Counted from the first letter of the stretch, positions 1 through 11,744 are shown. The stretch: 64,000 nt of DNA from JABDGM01 sp046349975 (GCA_046349975.1 JAXMBH010000012.1:1-64000); one strand, 5' to 3'. Numbers and translations are program-made. The notes: generated by a model from the letters alone, not told the origin.

Positions 1-216
1 GATGTATACCTTTGGATCCGGCGACGCTGGCAAGAAGGGTGAGGTCGGCTGCGAGAGAGTCCCGTAAAAGCCCTTCTCATACCGGAAGTCAACGATGAAG
101 CTCGTGCCGTTTTGGTCCGTGACCACAGCTTCCGGACTCGAATGCACGTAGTAGGCCGTGCCCGCGTATGCAGAAGATGCCGTCAAGAAACACAATACTA
201 ATGCTGCTTTTCTCAT
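1..216 (-). CDS. Secreted protein, N-terminal part (runs off the window)
   Basis: An open frame of 72 codons runs from ATG at 216 to the window edge. It begins MRKAALVLCFLTASSAYA, a clear Sec signal peptide with a short basic start, hydrophobic core and an AYA-G cleavage site. GGGGAAGG a few bases upstream is a good ribosome binding site and supports this start. The visible mature part (about 52 residues, with a VDFRYEKGFYG stretch) matches no family I recognise. The C-terminus is outside the window, so I cannot tell whether it carries a PEP-CTERM tail like its neighbours. Confidence 0.7.
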   Translation of the reverse strand, partial: MRKAALVLCFLTASSAYAGTAYYVHSSPEAVVTDQNGTSFIVDFRYEKGFYGTLSQPTSPFLPASPDPKVYI

Positions 217-509
217 TGACCTTCCCCACAACGCTATTCTTCAAAACGAGCGAACCGCTGACCGTCGCCTGCGCCAGCGGAAGTCGCCGGCGCGATGTCT
301 AAAGTAGCATGGCGATGAACGAATTGCCAGCACTTCGAACGGCGGCCGCGCAGCTGCTACGAAACCGAAGTTGCTGGCAAACAACTACTTGCGCTATGGA
401 CGTTCGCGACCCTGAGCGACGCTGCCAACGCCGTCAGCATCGCGCACTGCTGCGCACGCGAATGTAGGTAATCGGTGCAATAAGAAAGGTGAGCAGGCCG
501 GGGTAGCCA
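217..509. other. Intergenic region, nothing recognised
   Basis: 293 bases between two minus-strand genes for secreted proteins. It holds the ribosome binding site of the gene ending the window at the left. I see no convincing RNA gene, terminator or further reading frame. Confidence 0.5.
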
Positions 510-1898
510 CTACAGCTGCTGAGCTACCGCAGTCTTCGACGACCGGCGGCGCTTCAGTTGACTGCTCACGCCGGCAGCGACCGCAGCCAACCCAACACAG
601 AGAAATGCGGACGCTTCTGGTACCGCCGCGAGCGACACCACGCCACTTCCCGAGAAATACGTGTCACTCTGGAACATCGCGCCGCTCGACGTACTGCCAT
701 AGGTGCCAGCCTGGGTTTGCACCACCCCGCCCAAGACGAGGCTGCCCACCAGATCGTTCACGCCTGCGCCGAGATTCGCCATCCCCGCCGCCCCGCCGGC
801 GAGCGATAGGGTGGCGCCATCGGCGATCGCATTCGAAACGCCGGAGAGGATCGACAACACGGCCACCGATGCCACCGAAGCCGCATTGTTGACCGTCACG
901 TTGCCGGTGCCCAGCGTCGCGCTCGCGCCACTCACCACTAACGTGCCTCCCTGCACCAACGTGCCGCCCGAGTAGCCGTTGGCATTTGTCAGCGTGAGCT
1001 TGCCAATGTCATTGTTGCTGTTAGCAGCCGTAAACGTCAGCTGCCCGACGCCATTGACAACGCCCGAAAGCGTGAGCGAGCCGGCTGCCGCGCCTTGCAC
1101 GTGAATCACCGCGTCGCTTTGTAGATTGACCGGATTCGAAATCGTAATTATCAAACCAGTCGACGGCCGAATGGCCCCCGGAAACGGGGAGAACTGACCT
1201 GTCGTGGGTCCAGCGCCATTAAGGTTCAGCGCGCCCGTGCCCAGGGCATAGGTGGCGGCCGAGATTAATTCGAGCTGACCGCCCGAATTGATCGTGAAAC
1301 TTGATGTCGACGTGGGAGCCGCTGCCGACGAAATCCGCATCCGCCCGTTGTTCAGCGTCGTTGTCCCTGTATACGTCTTCGCGTTCGTACCAAAGCTCGC
1401 CGCGTTGTCGCCGTTCTTGATGAATCCGCCGGTGCCTGAGATTCCGCCTACAAAATTCAATGAATCCGTGCTTACCATGCCGGTTTGAGCTGTGTCGACG
1501 GTCACCGTTTCGTTCAGCACCAGCGGAGCATTGAACGTGGTCCGACCCGTTCCGGCGCCGGCCGAGGTAATCTTCGCGCCGCTGCCTCCGTTGTCCAAGA
1601 TCAACTTCGAGCCGCTGGTCCCGGTATTGATGGCGTTAGTAAACGCGCCACCCGTGTTGATGGTGATCGCTCCCACGGTAAATCCAGAAGTGCCAGAGTC
1701 GACCGTGACGGTCCGATTAGCAGCGTTGGCCGGAAAATCGGCCGTAGCGCTGACGGCATTGGGGACGGTGGCCGGAGTCCAATTTCCCGGCGTCGCCCAG
1801 CTGCCGCCGGCCGCCGGCCCGGAAAAATTGGCGGCCGCCGCGAAATCAATCGGCAACGCGCAGACAGCCACCACTAACTGCATTTTCCACCGAGACAT
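510..1898 (-). CDS. PEP-CTERM protein with autotransporter-type beta-strand repeats
   Basis: A 462-residue exported protein. The ATG at 1898 is chosen because it directly precedes a signal peptide (MSRWKMQLVVAVCALPIDFAAAA) and has GGAG upstream; the frame is open to 1949. The body is rich in Gly, Thr, Ser and Asn with repeated motifs such as GGTLVVSGASATLGTGNVTV and LNNGRMRIS, typical of autotransporter-associated beta-strand (right-handed beta-helix) repeats. The end is a PEP-CTERM-type tail: VPEAS, a hydrophobic helix (FLCVGLAAVAAGV), then a basic stretch (LKRRRSSK). It is therefore probably exported and processed at the envelope by an exosortase-type system. The precise role is unknown. 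Confidence 0.85.
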   Translation of the reverse strand: MSRWKMQLVVAVCALPIDFAAAANFSGPAAGGSWATPGNWTPATVPNAVSATADFPANAANRTVTVDSGTSGFTVGAITINTGGAFTNAINTGTSGSKLILDNGGSGAKITSAGAGTGRTTFNAPLVLNETVTVDTAQTGMVSTDSLNFVGGISGTGGFIKNGDNAASFGTNAKTYTGTTTLNNGRMRISSAAAPTSTSSFTINSGGQLELISAATYALGTGALNLNGAGPTTGQFSPFPGAIRPSTGLIITISNPVNLQSDAVIHVQGAAAGSLTLSGVVNGVGQLTFTAANSNNDIGKLTLTNANGYSGGTLVQGGTLVVSGASATLGTGNVTVNNAASVASVAVLSILSGVSNAIADGATLSLAGGAAGMANLGAGVNDLVGSLVLGGVVQTQAGTYGSTSSGAMFQSDTYFSGSGVVSLAAVPEASAFLCVGLAAVAAGVSSQLKRRRSSKTAVAQQL

Positions 1899-2369
1899 CG
1901 CCTGACTCCGCAATGAGAAAAGGAGGGGCCCAATCGAGGGGCCGACCAACTTAGGGCGGCCGGGACAGAAAGCTGACTAGCGATTTCCGCAAAAATAATA
2001 AAAAAGAAGCCTGTTCACGGTCGCCGCTGAGCCACCGGGGTGCCCTTTACCCGGCCACAGCTTTTTTGAGCGTCCGTCACTAGGGGGTTCCGCCGCGTCC
2101 GGGGCATCGGCTAATCAGAGATCTCAGACGCCATGCAAAATTCGTAGGCGAAAAAACCGGCAGGATTTGAGGCGCCGTCGTGCCTCTAGGGTTCCCTGGA
2201 CTGCGACGGTAACGAATGGAATTTCATAGGCGCTATGTCCCGCCCGAACGAGTCGGCCACCGCAAGATACGACTGCAAAGCTGCTTCTAAACATCGGTGT
2301 CATGCCGCCCAGCAGAACACACGGCCTCTTTATTTGCCCTTGGGTGGCCCGCAAATACAGCTCGTTTCG
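1899..2369. other. Intergenic region with a small hairpin
   Basis: About 470 bases upstream of the preceding gene. It contains a hairpin with CCGGG/CCCGG arms at 2035-2054 and T/A tracts near 1991-2010 and 2061-2067. A minus-strand frame over 2124-2612 has no recognisable protein features and its first third overlaps the 16S fragment, so I do not call it. Confidence 0.4.
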
Positions 2370-2722
<353 letters not shown>

Positions 2723-3702
2723 GCCGCCCGGACCCCCAAAAGACGATCGCAATTGCGAGCAACGAAAATAGCGTCGGCTCCGGAACTGGTTGACCGAAAG
2801 TGCCGCCGCCACCACCTGACGTTGCGCCAAAGTGGGTCCTCCAATCCGGGTAGCCCCGAGCGCCGTGGATATTGAACTTACGCCATAATACATAGTCTCG
2901 CGCGTCGACAACATGGTCGTCGTTGTAGTCGCCGGATATCGGGGTAAGTAGTCGCAATTGATAACCGGAGTGTCCTACCGCGTTTCCGGTTGTGCTAAAT
3001 AGAATATCCTGTTTGACACCATCCGCAACGAATGTCCCAATTACATATTGTCCAACGCCGCCAGCGGAATCAGTTGTGTTTGGATCGCTTAGTACGCTGG
3101 TGACTCCCGTCGACGCCACGATAGGGCCCGTGCTAAATGGACGCGAGTCGTTGAACCACCACTGGAACTCATACGTATTGCCGACGGCTAAGCCATTGAT
3201 TGTCATCGTGATCGAGCCATTGAATTGCGTCTGGCTCGAGTTGCTTGCATAATCGGCTCCGTCGAGCAGCACCCGATAGGGCGCCGATAGATTGGAAAAC
3301 GGAGCGGAAACAGAGCCTAGCCCGCTTGTGGTAAAAATTCCAAAGCCGGGAGCGGGTGTCAGTGTGAACAGACCCGATGGATCAGTCGGAGTGCCCCCGC
3401 CGGTAGGGGCCCAGGCGACAAAGTCCACCCCATTGACCGTCGTCGCTTGGCCCACGTTGCCGTATAGACCAGGATTCACTGCGCTCAACAACGTCCCATT
3501 CGTGCTCACGTCGCTGTCGCCCGAGATAGTTGTTGGCGGTCCCCAGCCAATCGTCGCAGCATCCACACTCCGGCTGAACAGTGCAAGATAGAGCGTTAGT
3601 AAAAACGCAGTCGCAGCTACAGAGCGCGCCTGTGGATCGACTGCAGTCTCAGGGATTCGACAAGTTCCCATTAGGGTGCTCGCTGGGATACTCTGAAGTA
3701 AC

Positions 3703-3866
3703 GTTATCTCCGTCGTACCGCACTTAATTGCGATCTATTTTATTTTTCCCGATCCTTCCATCAAGCATCTTCCGCTTGGTATTGGCGAACTCAGGTGAGC
3801 CAGGCGCATAAAAAAACCCGGCAGTGAGGAGGCTAACCTCACGCCGGGTTTTCTCAATATCAACTT
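3703..3866. repeat. 164-bp direct repeat, left copy
   Basis: From GTTATCTCCGTCGTACCGCA to CTCAATATCAACTT this stretch is repeated in the same orientation at 5104-5267 with only scattered differences. The two copies bracket an IS256 transposase relic. Each contains a strong hairpin terminator. The left copy joins the transposase reading frame directly, with no IS end between them. Confidence 0.9.
3810..3852 (-). terminator. Hairpin terminator (left repeat copy)
   Basis: AAACCCGGC/GCCGGGTTT arms with an inner GTGAGG/CCTCAC stem. Read on the minus strand the hairpin is followed by seven T residues. It duplicates the terminator that lies downstream of the intact 16S gene. Confidence 0.7.
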
Positions 3867-3867
3867 C

Positions 3868-5071
3868 GGTCAGATGAGTCCCTTGACGAGTTGGTGCGGC
3901 ACGGGGCGCAACAGATGTTGCAGACGGCCATTGAAGCGGAAGTCGATGAGTTCCTGTCCGTGCATGCCGAGCGGCGTGATGCGGGGCAGCGCCTGGTGGT
4001 CCGCAACGGCTACCAGCCAGCGCGAGAGATTCTCACCGGGGCCGGCCGGCTGGCGGTCGCGCAGCCGCGTGTTCGAGACAACTCACGAGCGAAGGAGAGC
4101 CGCGTCCGATTCTCCTCCGGTTCTTCCGCCGTATCTCCGCCGCAGCAAGTCGATCGACGAGCTGATTCCTTGGCTTTACTTGAAAGGCATCTCAACGGGC
4201 GACTTCACCGAAGCCTTGCAATCGCTCGTGGGCGAAGATGCTCCGCGCTTTCGCCGAACGTTGTCGTGCGACTCTCCGACAGTGGAGCCAGGAATACGAC
4301 GAGTGGAGTCGCCGCGACCTCTCCGAAAAACAGTACGTGTACGTCTGGGCGGATGGCATCCACGTGAACGTTCGCCTGGAAAACGAGGCCAATCAGCGGC
4401 AGTGTTGCTCGTTTTGATGGGCGCCACGGCGGATGGACTCAAGGAACTCATTGCCGTCGTCGATGGCTACCGGGAAAGTGAACAGAGTTGGTACGAGCTC
4501 CTCTTGGACCTCAAGAGCCGTGGACTTGCGCTCGCTCCCAAGTTGGCCATCGGCGATGGGGCGCTGGGCTTCTGGGCCGCGCTGCGGAAGGTCTTTGGTG
4601 AAACTCGGGAGCAACGCTGCTGGTTGCATAAGACGGGAATGTGCTGAACAACATGCCCAAGAGCGGCAGCCGCGGGCCAAGGCTCTCATCCACGAGATCT
4701 GGATGGCCGAGAACCGCGCCGACGCCGTAAAGGCTTTCGATGGGTTCCTGGAAAAGTATCGAGCCAAGTACCCAGCGGCCTGCGAATGTCTGGAGAAGGA
4801 TCGCGATGTGCTGCTGACGTTCTACGACTTCCCCGCGGAACACTGGAAGCACCTACGAACCACCAATCCTATCGAGAGCACGTTCGCCACGATTCGCTTA
4901 CGTCATCGCCGAACCAAAGGCAGCGGCAGCCGGAGGGCCAGCCTGGCCATGATGTTCAAGCTCGCTCAGGCTGCTCAGAAAAGATGGCGACGACTCAATG
5001 GACACACGCACATCGCGCATCTCATCGAAGGCAAAACGTTCATCGACGGTATTATGCAGGACGCCGCCTAA
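3868..5071 (+). pseudogene. IS256-family transposase relic
   Basis: Several frames must be joined to recover one IS256-type transposase. The N-terminal part DESLDELVRHGAQQMLQTAI begins at 3870 without a start codon. Later blocks in other frames are RSKSIDELIPWLYLKGIST, the catalytic WADGIHVN segment, IGDGALGFW, and NPIESTFATIRLRHRRTKGS, which supply the D, D and E of the DDE triad. At least three or four frameshifts separate them. The left end of the element is missing and is replaced by the direct repeat; downstream, a CAGAACACAACTATCGACAA stretch resembles an IS256 right end. It is not functional as it stands. Confidence 0.85.
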
Positions 5072-5103
5072 AATCTCAGAACACAACTATCGACAATACC
5101 TCC

Positions 5104-5267
5104 GTTATCTCCGTCGTACCGCACTAAATTGCGATTATCTTATTTTTCCCCGATCCTCCCATCAAGCATCTTCCGCTTGGTATTGGCGAATTCAGGTGGG
5201 ACAGGCGCATAAAAAAACCCGGCAGTGAGGAGGCTAGCCTCACGCCGGGTTTTCTCAATATCAACTT
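5104..5267. repeat. 164-bp direct repeat, right copy
   Basis: Partner of 3703-3866. This copy lies immediately downstream of the 16S gene in the direction of rRNA transcription, so it is probably the original and the left one a duplicate. Confidence 0.9.
5211..5253 (-). terminator. Probable 16S rRNA transcription terminator
   Basis: Same GC-rich hairpin as at 3810, with CCCGGC/GCCGGG outer and GAGG/CCTC inner pairs. On the minus strand it is followed by a run of seven T. It lies about 190 bases beyond the 16S 3' end with no 23S gene between, so it probably ends the rRNA transcript. Confidence 0.75.
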
Positions 5268-5280
5268 GGTAAGCTCGCTA

Positions 5281-5307
5281 TTTAGCCGCCGGTCAATGAC
5301 CGGCGGT
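5281..5307. repeat. REP-like palindrome (TTTAGCC..GGTCAATGACC family)
   Basis: CCGCCGGTCAATGACCGGCGG preceded by TTTAG. The same family occurs at 6909-6933 inside the 16S gene and at 60243-60272. A second palindrome, CCGGCGGGC/GCCCGCCGG, lies at about 5359-5379. Together they fill the space between the 16S 3' end and its terminator. Confidence 0.7.
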
Positions 5308-5429
5308 TCGATAACGATCCAATTTCCGTCAGATTCAAGACTCCCCACATAACTGCCTCCGGCGGGCATGGCCCGCCGGCTATTGACCCGTACTCCGAAG
5401 AGTTCGTGGTCAAAGCGCAGCTAAGGATA

Positions 5430-7033
<1,604 letters not shown>

Positions 7034-7266
7034 TGGTTATATGCATTAACACCCAACGCTCCGCTCCCGGGCGCCACCTTGCGGTGGTCGGTCGCGGCTC
7101 GCCAGTGAAATGAGCCGTTTGAATAAGTTTGAGTGGCCAATGTGAGGGGGTGCCACGGCTATTGATCCCGTCGCTTGTGCGACCGGCTCGCCTGACCGTT
7201 AACACTCCCTCAGCCAATTTCTGAATAAGTCTTGGCTGACAAAAAAATTGGAGGTCACTTACCAAA

Positions 7267-7279
7267 TTGTCAAAGAGCA
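7267..7279 (-). promoter_or_regulatory. rRNA leader boxA antitermination site
   Basis: On the minus strand the sequence is TGCTCTTTGACAA, nearly identical to bacterial rRNA boxA (TGCTCTTTAACAA), the NusB/NusE loading site. It lies about 235 bases upstream of the mature 16S 5' end. Confidence 0.8.
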
Positions 7280-7309
7280 ATTCAACTCGACATTGATGCC
7301 GAGCCCGTT

Positions 7310-7337
7310 ATTCTAGCCTTTTCCAACTGATGGACAA
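7310..7337 (-). promoter_or_regulatory. Putative 16S rRNA promoter
   Basis: On the minus strand, TTGTCC (7337-7332), a 16-base spacer, then TAGAAT (7315-7310). Transcription from here would give a leader of roughly 270 bases containing boxA. Confidence 0.55.
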
Positions 7338-7667
7338 GGGGTCGAATAAAAAATCCCACCCAGAAAACCTTCCCGCGTACGGGTTTGCTTCCCGGCTGAG
7401 ACAGAACCAATCATACGCGCATTCAGTGAGGCGTCAACAGCCACAGGCAGGATTTTTTTCGAATGTTTTTGCGGCCGAAGTCACCCCAAATCACCCCGTC
7501 AGAGCAGCTTAACAACAAGGCTTGCTCAAACCACTCTGGCGGACTACTCGCACTCGATCGCGATCGCTAGATCATCTTCGGCGACCACCTCGTGAAACTC
7601 AAGCGAACGAACTCGGCAGCGGAACAAAGCGATCTTGTCGCGCTAGATTCACGCAGAAAATCGACAC
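7338..7667. other. Intergenic region, nothing recognised
   Basis: 330 bases between the rRNA promoter and the glycosyltransferase stop. Short plus-strand frames here show no protein-like composition. A T-rich stretch lies near 7451-7466. No RNA gene is recognised. Confidence 0.4.
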
Positions 7668-8399
7668 TCAGAAGAGATTGTATTTCACAATGCACCAGAT
7701 CGCCCGAAATCCGTCTCGCCAGCCGATTTTCTTGCCCTCGACATTCGATCGGCCCCGATACGAAATTGGCACTTCCAGAATTCGCAGCGATCTCTTGCCT
7801 TCGCGATAGCGACTGAGTTTCGCAGTGATCTCTGGCTCAAAACCAAACCGATTCTCTTCCACCGGTATGCTTTGAATCAATTCGCGGCGGAACATCTTGT
7901 AGCAAGTCTCCATGTCGGTGAGCGACATGTTGGTGCAGGCATTGGACATCCATGTCAGCACTTGGTTGCCGAAGCGATGCAGCGTCAGCGGATGCGGGTG
8001 CGAGTTCTCAGAGACGAACCGCGAGCCGTACACGACATCGGCCTCGTCGCGAACCAGCGGCGTGATCAAACGTTCAAAGTCGCGCGGGTCGTACTCAAGG
8101 TCGGCATCCTGCACAACGACGAATCGTCCCTGCGCCGCAGCGATGCCTGTCCGCAGCGCAGCGCCTTTACCTTGGTTCCGCTCATGAAGCAGAACTCGAA
8201 GGCGTCGGTCGCGGGCGCCAAGAGCGCCGAGCTTCTCGCGCGTGCCATCGGTCGAACAGTCGTCGACGACGATGATCTCCTTGTCAATTTCGACCGCCCG
8301 AACCGCGTCGAGAATGCGGCCGATCGTACGCACTTCGTTGAAAACCGGCACCACGACCGAGAGCAGCGGCCGATTCGCGGTTTCGTCCCCCTGGCTCAT
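7668..8399 (-). CDS. Family 2 glycosyltransferase (polyprenyl-phosphate sugar synthase type)
   Basis: A 243-residue GT-A fold enzyme that likely moves a sugar from a nucleotide sugar to a polyprenyl phosphate at the inner membrane face. Motifs in order: VVPVFNE (about residue 15), VVDDCSTDGT (about 45), GKGAALRTG (about 73) and the metal-binding QDADLEYDP (about 90). It has no C-terminal membrane helices, so it resembles the soluble dolichol-phosphate mannose synthase type. The ATG at 8399 is preferred over upstream starts because homology begins with SVVVPVFNE just after it and GGAAG lies upstream. It is divergent from aroH. The exact sugar is unknown. Confidence 0.85.
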   Translation of the reverse strand: MSQGDETANRPLLSVVVPVFNEVRTIGRILDAVRAVEIDKEIIVVDDCSTDGTREKLGALGARDRRLRVLLHERNQGKGAALRTGIAAAQGRFVVVQDADLEYDPRDFERLITPLVRDEADVVYGSRFVSENSHPHPLTLHRFGNQVLTWMSNACTNMSLTDMETCYKMFRRELIQSIPVEENRFGFEPEITAKLSRYREGKRSLRILEVPISYRGRSNVEGKKIGWRDGFRAIWCIVKYNLF

Positions 8400-8551
8400 A
8401 TCTTCCAGCCTATTTCGCCGTTGCCCGTGCCACAGCCGTACGTGGTCACTGTATGTCGTCGCCCAAATTCCCGTTATAGTTAATGGAATCTGGATGCACA
8501 TTCGAGTTTTCGTTAAGCAATGCACTCGTCGTAGCGAGGAGTTGAGCAGCC

Positions 8552-8977
8552 ATGCCGTGCCGGGGAGTGCGGGGAGCAACGACGGTCCCTGAAAATACAC
8601 GCGAAGAAATCCTCAAGGCCACGCGGCAGTTGGTCGCGCTGATGGTTCGCCGCAATGGCATTGAGGCCAAGGACGTCGCCAGTGCGATTTTCACGACCAC
8701 TCCCGACCTGGACGCCGAATTCCCGGCTCTGGCCGCCCGCCAACTCGGCTGGCTTGAAGTGCCGCTCCTCTGCGGCCACGAAATGTCGATTCCCGGTTCG
8801 CTACCTCGTTGCATCCGCGTGCTGGTGCACTGGAACACAGACCGAGCTCAGCACGATGTTCAGCACGTGTACGTCCGCGACGCCGAACGACTTCGTCCAG
8901 ATCTTTGCAAGCTCCCTCCCGTGAATTGGGAGGAACTCGAAGCCTGGATTCACGAACAAATGGGCGACCGGGCGTGA
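8552..8977 (+). CDS. aroH: Chorismate mutase, AroH type
   Basis: 141 residues, the usual size of the trimeric AroH family that converts chorismate to prephenate for Phe and Tyr synthesis. The N-terminus MPCRGVRGATTVPENT matches the family, with catalytic Arg at position 7. Further conserved blocks are TTTPDLDAEFPA, the second arginine in CIRVLVHW, and HVYVRDAERLRPDL with the active-site tyrosine. A GAGGAG ribosome binding site lies about 10 bases before the ATG. The gene stands alone, divergent from the glycosyltransferase; no other aromatic pathway gene is adjacent. Confidence 0.93.
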   Translation: MPCRGVRGATTVPENTREEILKATRQLVALMVRRNGIEAKDVASAIFTTTPDLDAEFPALAARQLGWLEVPLLCGHEMSIPGSLPRCIRVLVHWNTDRAQHDVQHVYVRDAERLRPDLCKLPPVNWEELEAWIHEQMGDRA

Positions 8978-9043
8978 TGCTCAGTGAACCACGGCACACG
9001 GCTGTCGGGGAACTGGAAATTGCCCGACGGCCGGCAGCGCGCG

Positions 9044-9769
9044 TCAGGCAAATATCAGCTTCAAACCGGCGATGACCAGCACGACTGCCAGCAACCGACG
9101 CAGAGTCGGATTGGCCAGTCGCCGCGAGCCCAGACCGGAGCCAATTAGCCCACCGGCTACGACTGCGACAATCCAATACGGCAGCATGGCCGGAAACACC
9201 GTCGGCTTCGTACACAGCCCGATGATCCCGGCGATCGAGTTCGCCAGAATAAATGCGGCGCTCACGCCAGCGGACTGCTTTGTTTCGGCCCAGCCCATCA
9301 CGAGCAGCAAGGGACTCAAAAAAATCCCGCCCCCCGTGCCCGTCAGACCAGATAGCAGGCCAATTCCCGCACCGCAGACAAGCGCCAATGCCAGTGGCAC
9401 CGGCTTCGCAGTGTCCGCGACTGGCCTCCAGGCAAATCGCACGGCGGCCGCGAGGAGCACGACTCCCACAACAGCTTTGTACGCCTTACTGGGAAGTGTG
9501 ATGGCGCCGCCCAACGCCGCTGCCGGAATCGACGCCAGCGCGAACGGCCAAAAGATTGCATGGGAAAAGCAACCAGCGCGGTAAAACTGAATAACGCCAA
9601 TCGTTGCGACAAAGACATTGAGCGTGAGCGCCGCCGGCCGCATCGCTTCGGGAGCCAAGTTAAACAAAGCCATCGCCGCCAGATACCCGGAAGCGCCGCC
9701 GTGCCCAACTGAAGAATAAAGCATGGCCGCCAAGAAAATACATAGAATCAACGCCAACTCACTAACCAT
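9044..9769 (-). CDS. TauE/SafE (TSUP) family membrane transporter
   Basis: 241 residues and mostly membrane helix, with the small glycine-rich loops of the TSUP family (GHGGASGYLAAM near residue 23, GLLSGLTGTGGGIFLSP near 135). About seven to eight helices can be drawn. Family members export sulfite, sulfoacetate or related organic anions, but the substrate cannot be read from sequence. It is convergent with aroH and divergent from the SirB1-like gene. Confidence 0.88.
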   Translation of the reverse strand: MVSELALILCIFLAAMLYSSVGHGGASGYLAAMALFNLAPEAMRPAALTLNVFVATIGVIQFYRAGCFSHAIFWPFALASIPAAALGGAITLPSKAYKAVVGVVLLAAAVRFAWRPVADTAKPVPLALALVCGAGIGLLSGLTGTGGGIFLSPLLLVMGWAETKQSAGVSAAFILANSIAGIIGLCTKPTVFPAMLPYWIVAVVAGGLIGSGLGSRRLANPTLRRLLAVVLVIAGLKLIFA

Positions 9770-9963
9770 TTAAACACTCCAGGCTGCGGCCACTTTCGAC
9801 GCCATCATAGTCGCCGCGCGAGGAATTGCCGAGCCGTGGCGCAGGCCTGTCATGCGGATCGCCGCCTGGCTTAATCGCCGGCCGGCTAGCAAATGGCAAA
9901 GCTTGGAAGCCGCAGGAATCATACATTCACGCTCCGATCTAGATTCGACGATTCGCTCAAACC

Positions 9964-10662
9964 ATGCCTGCTTATTGCCAACGTGCCGCATACGAGGCCT
10001 TCGCCCAGCAGATTCCATGTATCGATACGACGCCGGGCCTGTTCCGGGCAGCGTTTGCGATTGCCCGGCATGAGTTGCCCGCAGCGGAAGTCGCGCCGGC
10101 CGAAGCGACAATCGCCCAACTGGCAAGGACGGTCGAGCAACGCGTCCGCTCCCAAAACCTCGACGCCAAACTCGCTCACCTGCACGATGTGCTCTTCGAC
10201 GTCGTCCGCTTCACCGGCAACGGACAAGACTATTACAACCCAGCCAACAGCTACCTGCCCGAGGTTCTCCGCACAAAGCGCGGGCTGCCTATCACGCTCG
10301 TCCTGATCTACAAAGCCGTGGCGGAACAACTCGGCCTGGAGGTGCAAGGCATCAATTCGCCGGGCCATTTCCTGGCCGCGGTCCGCCAGACGACTCGCGG
10401 CAACTCGAACGACACGGCGTACGAGCGCTGGATGTACGTCGACCCGTTCTACGGCGGCGAACTACTCACTCGACAGGACGTCTTCCACCGCATCGCCGAC
10501 GCCACCGGCCAGCCTCTCACCGCCAATGACAAGTGGCTTACCCCGGCCACTCACCGCCAGTGGCTCGGCCGCATGCTCAACAATCTGCAGGCCATCTTCG
10601 CGCACACGGGGCGCGAACGCGATCTATTCGCAATGCAGGAATTGCAGCAGCTGCTCACGTGA
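9964..10662 (+). CDS. SirB1-like protein with transglutaminase-like fold
   Basis: 232 residues. Recognised from the RTKRGLPITLVLIYKAVAEQLGLEVQGINSPGHFL region (about residue 100), which carries the diagnostic KRGxPI and PGHF motifs of the SirB1/transglutaminase-like-2 family, followed by YVDPFYGGELL. The usual catalytic Cys is not evident in the LVLIYKAVAEQL helix, where serine or alanine-like residues stand, so enzymatic activity is uncertain. The N-terminal 90 residues are helical and variable. Function in this family is unclear; some members are described as heat-shock or regulatory proteins. Confidence 0.75.
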   Translation: MPAYCQRAAYEAFAQQIPCIDTTPGLFRAAFAIARHELPAAEVAPAEATIAQLARTVEQRVRSQNLDAKLAHLHDVLFDVVRFTGNGQDYYNPANSYLPEVLRTKRGLPITLVLIYKAVAEQLGLEVQGINSPGHFLAAVRQTTRGNSNDTAYERWMYVDPFYGGELLTRQDVFHRIADATGQPLTANDKWLTPATHRQWLGRMLNNLQAIFAHTGRERDLFAMQELQQLLT

Positions 10663-10687
10663 CTCGCGGCTCCACCGGCGAGTACGC

Positions 10688-11551
10688 CTAACGCCGGCGA
10701 CCCATTACGAGCGCGATCGTTCCCATGCCCAGCACCAAGAACGTGCCGGGCTCAGGAACATAAAACGCAATCGCATCCAGCGAGGCGACCGAGTTGCCGA
10801 CCAGCGTCGTCGTGCCCGTCGCCGGGTCAATGGTCACGAGCGCGGTTGGCGGCGGCGACCCAGAACCGACATTGAGCCCGTACAATAGCGGACCGTCAAA
10901 ATCGAGAGCCCCGTAAGCACCACCGCCGGTTGGCTTCGCGGGGTTGGCAATGTTTGTAAAAGCGCCAGTCGTCGAGTTATATGTGCCAAAACGACTTGAG
11001 GTCGGCGTGCCGTAGACAACACCACCCGCACTAATTGCCAGCCCGCCACCAGATGTCGACGTCGACACGCCATTCGCTCCGACGAGCGTTGCCTGCCCGG
11101 TCGTCGTATTGATTGAGTAGAGATTCGGCCCGCCGATCGAAGCGGTGCCATAGAGATTGCCGGCCGCGTCGAATCCGATGTCTGCCATCGTCGAAGGATC
11201 GCCACTCGTATTTGTGGGACCGGCATTGAAAGCGCCTACTACCGTAACTTGGGCGGTTGCCTTGTTGATCTTCACCAGCGTGCCTTTAGCCGCCGTGTTA
11301 GCGTTGCCCGTCGAGCCAAAGAGTTCGCCGGTCAGCGGATTAAAGGCTAAACCGGTGACCGCGTAATTCGCGCCCGTCACGTCGTTGAGCGCGCCAACAT
11401 CTTGAACGACCGCTCCGGTCGCCGGATTGAGAACATAAAGGCGACCAGCGGCCCCGGCAGCCGTCGAAGCGTACAGCACACCCGCCTGAGCTTCGATCGC
11501 CCCTAAAAACACACACAACGCCGCAATCGCGAAGCAATGAATCGCTTTCAT
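10688..11551 (-). CDS. PEP-CTERM protein with beta-propeller-like repeats
   Basis: 287 residues from ATG 11551, which is chosen because it starts a signal peptide (MKAIHCFAIAALCVFLGAIEAQA) and has GAGGAAG upstream. The body contains repeated turns such as LYVLNPATGAVVQDVGAL, LVKINKATAQVTVVGAF, LYSINTTTGQATLVGAN and LVTIDPATGTTTLVGNS. These are spaced about 45-60 residues apart and suggest a propeller of four to six blades. It ends in VPEPGTFLVLGMGTIALVMGRRR, a standard PEP-CTERM tail. It is probably exported and envelope-associated; ligand unknown. Confidence 0.88.
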   Translation of the reverse strand: MKAIHCFAIAALCVFLGAIEAQAGVLYASTAAGAAGRLYVLNPATGAVVQDVGALNDVTGANYAVTGLAFNPLTGELFGSTGNANTAAKGTLVKINKATAQVTVVGAFNAGPTNTSGDPSTMADIGFDAAGNLYGTASIGGPNLYSINTTTGQATLVGANGVSTSTSGGGLAISAGGVVYGTPTSSRFGTYNSTTGAFTNIANPAKPTGGGAYGALDFDGPLLYGLNVGSGSPPPTALVTIDPATGTTTLVGNSVASLDAIAFYVPEPGTFLVLGMGTIALVMGRRR

Positions 11552-11744
11552 TAGGCACTTCCTCACTGCAAAATACTGACGCCTGCTACGCACAAACGAT
11601 CCCACAATAGCGGGACGGGCCCGATTGTCAATATAGGGGGTATGGCACGCGGGAACTATTGCGCGGGAAATAGACAATCTTGCGCTAATCTCAGCTTCTC
11701 ACATCGCAAACGACCGTCCAATAGGTCGCAGCCGCCAGCCGCCG

